64,000 nucleotides of DNA from Taxillus chinensis (taxonomy: Eukaryota; Streptophyta; Magnoliopsida; Santalales; Loranthaceae): NCBI GenBank assembly GCA_023512835.1, contig CM042092.1:449984-513983 (forward strand), read 5' to 3'. Made by a program: the position numbers and the translations under genes. Of the stretch, positions 55,081 through 64,000 are shown piece by piece. The notes below the pieces were generated by a model, which was not told where the DNA came from, searched no databases, and saw only the letters and a list, made by a program, of their open reading frames with translations. Numbering within the stretch: the first letter of the stretch is position 1; each line of letters begins with the position of its first letter.

Positions 55081-57132
55081 ACTGTTGCTTTTCACATACA
55101 TGGCGTTACCGACTACTAGGTGTCAATTTGGTCTTGGATAAGCGTCTAGGCGGAGCAAACTTACGACGATCTAGATTCGTTGTTATGTGCAGCAGTATCA
55201 CTTTTTGTAGATCCCGATAGTAGTAATTCTTGCACCCCCTTGTTTTTATAAAAAATAGGTTTAGTTTTTATAAAACAATAGTGTTTATATGTATATATAT
55301 AAACAAATGAAACAACGAAGATGTAAAATTTTAAATTTACACAAGTATAATGAAACAACATTGATAGTGATAGCTTTTATGAATTGTGGTGATTTAAAAA
55401 TAATTAGGAATATGTAGGGGTGTCATATTAGAAGACATGCAGCAGAACTTGATGTGAGAACAAGTCGACAATTGGTGACATTGGGATTAGAGCAACGAGA
55501 ATGGTGGTGTTTCATTTTACCTTGAAAACATGAATCAAAGGTTGGGATGTTTCGTGAAAAGAATTTAACGATTTCTAAATAAGAAAAACAACAAAATAAA
55601 TAAAATTATTAGCTTGATATTATTAAGTTGACATTCAGAATATTAATTGTGGCTTAATATTATTAGCTTGATATTGTTAGTTTAATAAAAATATTGTTTG
55701 ACTTGATATAATTTGTTTAATAAAATAAATATTGTTTGAGCTTGTTGTTATTCATTATGTGATATAATTGTTATTCATGGCACGTTATTATTGCTTTAGT
55801 AATTTGAATATTCCGTTGTGCTATAAGAATGAATTTTGATTATTGAATTTATTATTTGTTGGTTATATGTGTGCATTTGGTGGTGGAGGTTGTTGGGTTA
55901 ACTGCAGGTCCCACATAGGGCTGGCAAGAGGCCGTAGGTCCCCTATGTGGCTGGTTAACCCAGGTCCCATATGTGGCAGGTTGTCATTAGGGACACCACA
56001 GGTCCCACATATGGCTATCTAATAGTGACTGGGATTCTTGGAGTTGGTAGCGGGGATCCTATGGATGGTTGGATTGCCGGTGTAAACCTTTGATGGATGA
56101 AATGTAATGAGTGTGATGTTATATTTGTGATTGAATGTGTAACGCCCCCAAATCTGGACTTCCAGACCGGGTGCGTTAGACAAATAAGATATTACAATTA
56201 TATTAATAGTAATCTATTGCTCAACATAAATTCGATGGTTTATTTATTACATCAAGACTCATCACAAGATCTCTAAGGTTTAGCGTTTAGAAACTAGGTG
56301 TTGATAACCCATTATAGTTTACATGACATATAAATACTACATGCATAATCTTCTTATGATTTTATTCCAAGCATTCTGGACACCATTATCCTAGCATCCT
56401 TGCTTTCTCCTAGTTCCCTGGGGTTGAAAGAAAACATGAAGGAAATGAGCTCAAATAGCCCAGTAAGGTTAAAAGTAACGAATAATATATGGAGAATAAT
56501 CAACTCATGGAAATATAAGAATATCTACTCATCTAGGTTCACCACCTAGATATCTTGCATAACTTGTTATCAACTGGATTGACACTCTCCAGTGATGTTC
56601 TTTACCCAATGCATTGGAGGTCTTTCTAGAACCACCCATAAACATATTGCCAAACATAAAACATATCTTCATAAATTTTCAAACAATCATATCAATGGTA
56701 AATTTCAACGTAAAGGAAGGCCTTGCAATAATAGACCCGATAAGTAAAAGGGTTATTCATCATTCAATAAATTAGATTACCAAATTTCCAAGAAGTGCCA
56801 AAGAAAGTTAATTCTTCTTAAAATAATATTATGAGGAGAAATCTTGAGATAGAAATATAGAGAATAAATAGGAAATGAATTTCCACGTCGGAGATCGTGG
56901 TAAGGAAAGGGAGAGGAAATCCTTACAATCTTTTTGTCTTCCGCGTTTATAACCTTGAAACAAAATTTAAAAGTTAATATTTTAGTTTAATAATAATAGT
57001 ATATTCATAAATAATATATTGAGAGACATATATAAGTATATTATGGTGGAAAAACTTCTCATGATAATAATAATAATCTATACGTATACATATACATATA
57101 TAATATACATATATAATATACATATATATATT

Positions 57133-57305
57133 GAGGGGCAAAGCCATCAATAATATATATATGTATGAGGAGACTTAGCCTTCCATGGAATAATAATCTA
57201 TATATACACATATACGTATCATATACATATATATATTAAGGGGCAAAGCCATCCATAATATATATATATGTATGAGGAGGCTTAGCCTTCCATGAAATAA
57301 TAATA

Positions 57306-57336
<31 letters not shown>

Positions 57337-57425
57337 TGTATTGTTTAATAAATATACATATATATATATTGAGAGGCAAGGCCATCCATAATATATATAT
57401 GTATGAGGAGGATTAGCCTTCCAAG
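57133..57425. repeat. Tandem repeat inside the solo LTR
   Basis: Three units of g(g/a)ggcaaagccatc.ataatata...tatgaggag.cttagccttcca begin at about 57133, 57238 and 57371. They are joined by (ta)n-rich spacers of variable length. Confidence 0.8.
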
Positions 57426-58471
57426 AACATGATTAATATATGCTTGAAATATTTACCTTTTGAAACTTCCAACAAGTGAGAGGAAGATTGAGAGAAGAGA
57501 AGGCTTGGAGGGCTATTGAGGTATTAATAAAACTTTTTGGGAAGTATTTGGAGGAGAGTTTTGTGGCTTATTTGAATGGAAAGAGTGTTTGAGAAGGGAA
57601 GTGAGGCATGCTATTTATAGGTAAGGTGGTAGGTGTAATAGTATGAAAAATAGTGTACAAATTTGACTTTGGCATTAAATTAAATTATTTAAAATATATA
57701 TAATACTTTATTTTCCTCATATTATCTCTTATTAAAAACGTGGTTATCTCCTCCTACCATTAAAAAATGTTTTAAGACTTTTAAACCTAGAAGGTTCCTT
57801 TGGCATCAAAAGTCCACATTGGTGTACTCCCTACTAATTCAATTATAACGTTTTTAATTTTGTAGTTTTTGACAAATTGCTAATTGTATTGCATTACTAA
57901 CTCAAATATCTACAAATGGGTATCAATTTTATAATTTTTAAATATGTATAACAAAAGTTATTGAATTTTAAAGTCATACTAAAATGTTTACCCGTTCATA
58001 CTGAACCTATGTGTAGTATTTTAACTTCTGGAATTGATTGGCTTCATATTAAATTTTGAAATTTCTACACGTTTTAGCTAAGTAATAAATGAAAAAATGG
58101 GATTTGGTTTCATGTCAATTGGATCTGTATAATTCAAGTTATGGATTTTTGAATGGGACCTCCAAAATCTGCCTCATTCAAATTTTTGGGCCTTACCTAT
58201 GTTTTATACTTTTGGTAAAGTTAAGGTTTGTAATACTTACTTACGCATAGTAATTTGGTTTAAGAAACTAAATGACATAATATATAGCATCTAAACTTTT
58301 TATGACGTATAAGAAATTATTTTATTTTTATAACGTATTTAATATTAACGCGGATAAAATAATATAATTGCGTAATTAATAAACAATAAAGTAAGATAAC
58401 ATTATAGCATAAAATATTATAAACCTGAACATAAACATTAATATCATATTTTATGGTCTTCGTAAAATTTC

Positions 58472-58735
58472 TTAAATTGTATTAGCGTATGTACATAGGA
58501 CGTGTTGTACTTCGGCAGTAGAGCTGCACAACCCTTCGGCTAACATTGTCATGGTTGTCGCATGAATAACCTCAAACTTCTCCCTGTGTCTCGTCGTATT
58601 ATATTGCAGCCATTGGACACAAGCATTTAGCTCATCTACAACAAAGCATAGCTTTGTAACTTCAAGTCGTATTGCTCGTCGATCTTCATCTCGTACACTA
58701 TTCTCGGATGGCGGTACTTGAGAGCTTGATACCAT
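58472..58735 (-). CDS. Hypothetical 87-residue ORF inside the solo LTR
   Basis: ATG at 58735, stop at 58472. The product starts MVSSSQVPPSENSVRDED and has a central amphipathic Leu/Val-rich segment (EVTKLCFVVDELNACVQWL) that could form a helix. I recognise no domain. A TATA-like motif lies about 50 bp upstream, and the sequence overlapping the ATG (tggtatcaagc) resembles a Met-tRNA primer site. It may be the start of a gag-like frame fused into this LTR, or chance. Confidence 0.25.
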   Translation of the reverse strand: MVSSSQVPPSENSVRDEDRRAIRLEVTKLCFVVDELNACVQWLQYNTTRHREKFEVIHATTMTMLAEGLCSSTAEVQHVLCTYANTI

Positions 58736-59852
58736 AACCTCTTATTATTATTCTTCTTACTTCTATACTCTCTTATAAATAAAATCTCATACTCATACCT
58801 ATTTATAACAATTCAAACGAATACTATTCATAACGGCTAGTTATTATTCTAACGGCTAATTACTATTCTAACGGTTACTTACTAGTCACATGCTATTTAA
58901 ATGACTATATTGGATACTTATATTTTTATCGTGATAATATCTAAAATATTCTTTCTAACTATTTTTAGTAATGACATTATTATTATTACTATTTAAGGAA
59001 GAGCTTAAATTTTTGCGGGTCTTACAGAATGTGAGCTTATTGTGATAAAATAGGACACTGCACTGGCACAAACATACACTGATCATGTAGATTTAAGATT
59101 TCATGTTATAAGATGGTGAGGAGATGAAAATCACCTACTAGGCACTTGTGCTCACCCCTACTTTGTTGACAAGTTTCAGGTATCGACCCATTCGCTAGAG
59201 GCTGGTCCGAAGTTAATTGCTATTCATTTCATACTTTGTATAACTTGGTTTATGGATTTTATATAACATGATTGGTTTTATTATTTGAATATCTGGACAG
59301 GGGTCCATGAAAATTGTATTGGATTTATATCATGATTTTATTATTAATAAAATATTATCCTTATCTTCATAGCATGTGAAAATGTACAGGAATACCCTTG
59401 ATGTATGATTATATAGGTGTGTCTTGGACAGCACCCGCTGTGTAGTTCATATCGGTACTAGACACCAACCCCTTGACCCTTTGGGTGTGGGCATGGAGAA
59501 GTCAAACTCTTAGTTCCGGTCCTCCAAGGATTTGGGGGTGTGATAGATCTCCAGCCCAATCGGTATCTGTATACCCCTCGATGTTTGAGATATCATGTTT
59601 TATAAATAATAAACCCTTTCCAAATGGAGCACCCTTCAAGTACCTAAGAATTCGATACACTGCATCCATATGTTCTTCACTAGGTGAGTATATAAACTAA
59701 CTCATAAGACTAATAGCATAAGTTATGTATGATATCGTATGTGACAAGTAAATTAACCTATCAACTAACTGTTGATAGCGATCAATGTTCGTAGGAACTT
59801 GATTTGGAAAAATTCCAAGCGTATGATTCACTTCTATAGGCATTGATGATGG

Positions 59853-60434
59853 TAGGGGTGATCATCGGTCGAATTGGGCAAGTTAATTCACTTTGATTAA
59901 TTGAATTTTTGGTTTTTAGTCGGGTTGATTGAATTGCTTAACCTACCCAAATCGGTTTATTTGGTTCTCGGTTTATTCGGTTTTTGGTCGGTCGGTTTGT
60001 CTGGTTAAATTAAGTTAATAATTTTCTTGTTCAACCTTAGCATTACCAATTTCTTACTTTAAATTCACAACATCAACACAAACTAGAATACACAATCTAA
60101 TATCTAATTTCAGCAAAGCAAAGCAAATAAATTATCATCATTAAAACACCTTTGGATTAAACCTAGGAAGTTCGTAATCAATACACTTCCACTTATAATT
60201 CATAAAATCTTTATATTTCTTACCATGTCAGAGAAAATTTCTCATCCCAAAGTGTTCGTCGCTCAGTTAGGACAGGTTGCACTATTTATCTAATCAATTT
60301 ATTTGGTTTTCGGTCAGGTTGAGAGGTTAGTCAACCCGCTCAAATATTGGTTTATTCGGTTTTTGGTTTATTCGATTTTCAGTCGGTTCATTTATCGGGT
60401 TAAATAGGTTTATCGGTTTTTATGCGCAACCCTA
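59853..60434. mobile_element. hAT-type MITE in Copia C
   Basis: The ends TAGGGGTGAT... and ...GCGCAACCCTA form short imperfect inverted repeats (TAGGG-TG). Flanking 8-bp copies gatgatgg (59845-59852) and aatgctgg (60435-60442) match at 6 of 8 positions, and 8-bp duplications are typical of hAT. Subterminal regions are full of ggttta-ttcggtttt-type motifs, as hAT elements show. It is 582 bp with no transposase. It sits in the RT codons after GMLTCKPA. Confidence 0.72.
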
Positions 60435-60912
60435 AATGCTGGTTTACAAGTAAGCATTCCAGTTTTCGTCAAAAGATTTAGCACATACTTTCATTATGAG
60501 AGGAAAATCCATATTTTGATCTTGCTATCTCAATTTCCTAGAAAATATTTTAATTGTCCAAGACTCTTCATTTCAAACTCAATAGCCAAATATTCTTATA
60601 ACAATTTCATTTCTTCGTGATCATCTCCTATTAAAACCATATCATCAATATACACAATTAGGGTTATTAACTTTCCTTTCTTGTGTTTTATAAACAAAAT
60701 ATGATCTGCACCACTTTGTTTATAACCGAATGCCTCATAATAGGAGAGAATCTCCCAGACCAAGTTCTTGGAGACTATTTAAGCACATATAATAATTTTC
60801 TTAATTTGCAAACTTTGTTGCTGTAATGGGAATTATATTTCACACCTGGTGGCAGCTTTATATATACTTCTTCCAAATTCCCTTTAAGAATTATTTTTTT
60901 AACATCAAACTG

Positions 60913-61281
60913 TTACAAAGGCCATTCTTGATTCACTGTTATTGATATGAGAATGCGGATTGTGTTAAGTTTGGCCACTAGAGCAAATGTCTCTTGGTAA
61001 TCTACCTTGTATCTTTGTGTATAACCCTTCGTAACTAACCTTGCTTTGAATCTATTAATACTTCCATCTACATTATGTTTCACTGTGAACACCCATTTGC
61101 AACCAATTGTTTTCTTTCCTTCCAGTAGAGAGGCAAGTTCCCATGTTGAATTCTTTTGTAGTGATATCAGTTCTTCATTAATTGCCTTAGTCCAACTTAG
61201 ATCTGTCAAAGCTTCTTGCACATTACTAGGAATAAATACTTTAGATAATTGGTTAATAACAAGTTCATAGGATTCTGACAA
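60913..61281 (-). pseudogene. Copia C reverse transcriptase N-terminal segment
   Basis: The 122-residue open frame has EALTDLSWTKAINEE, STWELASL, GCKWVFTVK, FKARLVTKGYTQ and DYQETFA. It is the conserved start of Copia RT, without a catalytic domain in the same frame. Confidence 0.85.
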
Positions 61282-61790
61282 TCTATTATTAGAGACATGA
61301 TTACTGATTGGATATTTGACATTTGCTTTAGGAACTGGTTCGTATTATTTCTTTGGAATGCCTTTGTTTGATCTTTTTAGGTATCTTGGAATTGGGTTTT
61401 CATGAGGAATAGGAGTTTCATTATATGTAGTAAGTATCAAAGAATTATCAAAGTTTAAAATTACCTAAGGTTCAAAATTCTAAACCAATTATTTAGTTGA
61501 GGCTGTTAACATAGGCAACTCTATACTCTCTAGTAACTCCTCGCGAGTGTTACTGCTCCTAAGTATCTCGTGTATCAGTTCTGGTTCAAAAAACTTTGGT
61601 TCAAAACATTCTTGCAACATCCTCTCTTCACTAGAACTCTCCCTCGGAAAGGAAGATGTGGAAACACCATATGAATAATAGGGTTTTGATTCCTAAAAAG
61701 AGACATCCAAAGTAACATAGAGTTTAGTGGTATGGGGATCATAATAGCAATATGTCACAGAGTGAGACTTATGACGAGCTAATTCATGCA

Positions 61791-63011
61791 GCACTTAGTC
61801 ACTTAGTAGAATTTTCGTGAAATAAGTAAGCTTGAGTGAATGTTTAAAATCGTTCGGGACAAATGGGCAATGATTTTGGAAGTTGTAGAGATGTCTGAAA
61901 CTGAGAATACTTATATTAGAACAAACGTCAATTGCAAGTTTTAACAATAGAGCCTTGTTCTACATGTAAGATTTAGAACAATTTTACAACTGATACTAGC
62001 AGACATCAAGTTTATGCAAGAGTATGAATCGCCTATACATCTTGTAACTCGTTCTATGAGCTGTATAAACATTATATATAAATGATACAATTATATTACA
62101 AAATTATGTAGTGAAGCTCTGAACCATGACATCTTCCCCCATTTAAGCTCGTGACATCCCCTTCCTTGTAGTGCTTGATGTGGTTCGTGACCATTGCCGT
62201 GTTCTTGAACCTTTCCTTTATTACCCATTTGCCAAAGAACAAAAAAGAAGAAAAAAGAAAAAACAGAAGTACCAAAGAACCTGAAAGCTAAAACCTTCTC
62301 ATTTTTCAAAGTAAGTCTGAATCTCACTCATCACCTCTTTTATATAAAAAGCAATAAAATGTCTTTTTTGGTACAAAAAAAAGAGAAATTCACAGCTAAG
62401 AGCGGACTTAATGAAAACACAAAAGGGCACTAAGGGTAAAATATAAAGCTCCATGAAAAGAAAGAAAAAGTAAAGATGAACTTAGTGAAAGCCCAAAAGG
62501 ACACTAAGGGTAAAATACAAAGCCAAACAAAGGGACCAAGCTCGAAAGTCACCTAAAGCAGCTCGATAAAATCTCAAGCACCTCAAGTGAGACCCCTCTT
62601 CAAGTCATCAAGAGAGTAGTGAGCATAGATATTATTTAGAGGTTGGTCTATAAATGAAAGGATTGGTCAAATCTTAAGCATGCTCTGATCAACCTTTTAA
62701 ATCCATATTTTTAAAAACTATTATTTTGTTCTATAAAAGAAAGACATGTTAAACTCTTATGATAATAAATAAGTTATATGCAAGGATGTAGTTTTCTCAA
62801 AACTCTTTATCATTTTTTAAAATTATTTTTAAAAAGCTCCCCAAACAAAGTTTTCTTGAACATTCCATGTATGGGAGTGTTAGCATATAGAGATTATGGA
62901 GCCCCAACCTCTTACAGTAGAAGAAACAAATGGTTCAAGAAATCCCACTGCCTCATTCCCCAATACAAAAAAGGGGCTTCAAAACTTAATCACAAATTCA
63001 CATTGTATTTT
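61791..63011. other. Repeat-derived noncoding DNA
   Basis: On the minus strand at about 62150-62130 a purine run (gggggaagatg) precedes tgtcatggttcag, which could be a polypurine tract and LTR start of another retroelement. A ~73-bp unit ending actaagggtaaaata.aaagc occurs at 62404 and 62477. Nothing else is recognised. The plus-strand frame at 62778-63041 has no known motif. Confidence 0.35.
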
Positions 63012-64000
63012 GGTGGTCTTGGGGCCCCAGAGGGGGGTTAATTAGTTTTTTTTTCTAACTTTTTTTTTTCTCTCAAGACACAAAGACTTATCTAGTTTAA
63101 GTGATAATATCACTGCGGAAGATAACCAGATAGTGGAAGTATTTTGTTTTATTATCACAAAGTGATTACAACAAAATAGAAGCAAACACTCTCTTACACT
63201 CGTTTACAACTTTGAATTCACACACTAGCCAAGTGCCTTTTCTATATTTTTGCACTTCTTCGCTCTAGCTCACTTTTTTTCATGAAGTAAAAGTATGAAT
63301 ATTTATACAAAACATTCTTAAGAGACAACCTTGGAACTTGAAGTTCCGGAATGCGTTCCGTACTAACTATCCCCTGTGAATCTATCCGCCTTGACCGCCA
63401 GGATTGTGGAGTTCAAGATCTTGGATTTGAAGAGTATAAGTGTCTTTGTGAGTTCCGAGATACAATTAAGGTTGTGTCCACATATCCGGATGATCCACGT
63501 GTAAGATTCTTCTTGTTATAAATGCATTCGTCTTACATCGGGACAAGACGAGCCGATAACTTTAAATGCGGTTTCATTGGAGCAAGTGTCTTCTTGGTCC
63601 GGTGTAATTTTCCTTACTCCGTAGTTAATGAAGCTCGGAACCTTACTCCGTGTCGGTGGTTGCTTACTCCGTATCTATTCAGTACTAGAATCCTTAGTCC
63701 GTGTCGTCGTTCTTCCTTACTCATGTAAGTTTCCTTACTCCGTATGTAAGTTCCTTACTCCGGGTGTAAGTTCTTTACTCCGTGTGTAAGTTCCTTACTC
63801 CGTATGTAAGTTCCTTACTCCGGGCGAGTAATAAGTCCGGATTCCTTACTCCGCATCTATTTTCCTTACTCCGCACTTATTTTCCTTACTCCGCACTTAT
63901 CCTTACTCCGCATTTATTTTCCTTACTCCGCACTTATTGTTACTTGGTTATTTACCAAGTGTTTGACGACACTAACTCTTGTCCTGGATCAGGATTATGT
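63012..64000 (-). repeat. Sirevirus-like LTR, minus strand, cut by the window edge
   Basis: Its reverse complement matches the LTRs at 687-1643 and 11811-12961, from the ctaaa-cccc end block at 63012 through gataagtctttgtgtcttgagag, the promoter region (tataaatattcatac, about 63309-63295), the tandem array and the start of U3. No primer site is visible to the left, so it may be a solo LTR or a 3' LTR boundary with deletion. It continues past 64000. Confidence 0.8.
63600..63945 (-). repeat. CGGAGTAAGGAA tandem array in the third LTR
   Basis: About fifteen units (ttccttactccg on plus) occur. Two spacer classes alternate by block: (ta/gg)tgtaag- and cactta/catcta-types. This is the largest of the three arrays. 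Confidence 0.85.

Larger units (their letters stand above)
56138..59026 (-). mobile_element. Solo LTR, 2.9 kb, inserted in the O 3' LTR
   Basis: It has TG...CA ends (tgtaacgccccc...ggtcttaca on plus) with a perfect 5-bp duplication GAATG at 56133-56137 and 59027-59031. Removing it restores the O LTR. It has no polypurine tract or second LTR. Both termini resemble common Gypsy LTR ends (TGTAACGCCCC/TGTAAGACCC), so orientation is uncertain. Minus is suggested by a TATA-like ttataaga motif near 58780 upstream of a minus-strand reading frame. Confidence 0.82.
38672..59545 (+). mobile_element. Non-autonomous Gypsy-like LTR element O, with nested insertions
   Basis: The element starts TGTAAAGATTC and ends GGGGGTGTGATA, flanked by a perfect 5-bp duplication GATCT (38667-38671 and 59546-59550). 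Its 5' LTR is 38672-39516 plus 48907-50123, split by element G2 and a tandem duplication. Its internal region is 50124-54563. Its 3' LTR is 54564-59545, split by a solo LTR. Net LTR lengths are about 2.07 and 2.09 kb. The primer site is at 50127, and a purine run (aaggtggggagga) precedes the 3' LTR. The internal region has no coding domains, so it is a large retrotransposon derivative (LARD) needing enzymes in trans. The PPT style (gaggacgaaaa...ggggagga) resembles chromovirus-type Gypsy elements. Confidence 0.88.
54564..59545 (+). repeat. 3' LTR of O, split by a solo LTR
   Basis: It starts TGTAAAGATTCG after aaggtggggagga. 54564-56137 and 59032-59545 are the two halves. It contains a long (tg)n(ta)n microsatellite at 55035-55079. 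The GGTCCC block is at 55906-56017. It ends GGGGGTGTGATA next to GATCT. Confidence 0.9.
59551..61790 (-). mobile_element. Copia C, degenerate, integrase end to RNase H
   Basis: Read on the minus strand: an integrase C-terminal fragment near 61790-61640 (LYVTLDVSF, then KPYYSYGVSTSS), the RT start in the open frame 61281-60913 (GCKWVFTVKHNVDGSINRFKARLVTKGY), YIDD at about 60655-60640 followed by MVLIGDDHEE, GMLTCKPA interrupted by an hAT MITE, then MPIEVNHTLG, MDAVYRILRYLKG and DTDWAGD at 59551. It resumes at 38671. It carries stops and small indels and has no LTR in the window. Gag, protease and the integrase core are absent. Confidence 0.87.

Noticed and set aside
54960..55220. 86-residue plus-strand frame in the O LTR
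   Set aside because: It is mostly (CV)n and (IY)n produced by the TG/TA microsatellite.
62778..63041. 87-residue plus-strand frame near the third Sirevirus-like LTR
   Set aside because: No recognisable domain, and it runs into the LTR end. It is likely a chance frame in repeat DNA.

Overview
This window is plant nuclear DNA, probably from a eudicot with a large, repeat-rich genome. It holds one intact two-exon protein gene (a COBRA-like GPI-anchored wall protein), one decayed intron-containing type-B response regulator, and a dense set of nested LTR retrotransposons. There is no bacterial-style gene organisation. Identification rests on motifs read from the sequence; no database search was possible.

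Layout, left half. 1-686 is AT-rich flank. 687-12961 is a 12.3-kb Ty1/Copia element of Sirevirus type (5' LTR, tRNA-Met primer site, ruined gag-pro-int-RT-RNase H, a 4.4-kb extra 3' region, polypurine tract, 3' LTR). 12962-19089 is repeat-derived noncoding DNA with a tRNA-like Pol III element and several degenerate tandem repeats. 19090-22082 is a minus-strand LTR of the family seen again at 38-59 kb, flanked by 157-bp direct repeats. 22660-23010 is a 351-bp TRIM element. 23969-26239 is the COBRA-like gene. 27402-32056 (minus) is a type-B ARR pseudogene whose last large exon is split by an internally deleted Copia element (27721-29179).

Layout, right half. 33191-37912 is a nearly complete, young Copia element (A), followed head-to-tail by a truncated second internal copy (37913-38437). 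A minus-strand Copia (C) begins at about 61790, runs left to 59551, and resumes at 38671-38438. It is interrupted inside its RNase H codons by a 20.9-kb composite with a perfect 5-bp target duplication (GATCT). That composite is a non-autonomous, Gypsy-like LTR element (O). O carries a second member of the same family (G2, up to 48901) in its 5' LTR, an 886-bp tandem duplication of LTR sequence, and a 2.9-kb solo LTR (56138-59026, TSD GAATG) in its 3' LTR. C also carries a 582-bp hAT-type MITE (59853-60434). The right edge (63012-64000) is a minus-strand LTR related to the 687-12961 element.

The most interesting material is the O/G2 family. Both copies have about 2.1-kb LTRs and 4.2-4.4-kb internal regions without coding capacity. 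They keep a primer site, a polypurine tract and a hairpin with a self-complementary loop about 70 nt downstream of the primer site, which looks like a dimerisation or packaging signal. They must be mobilised in trans.
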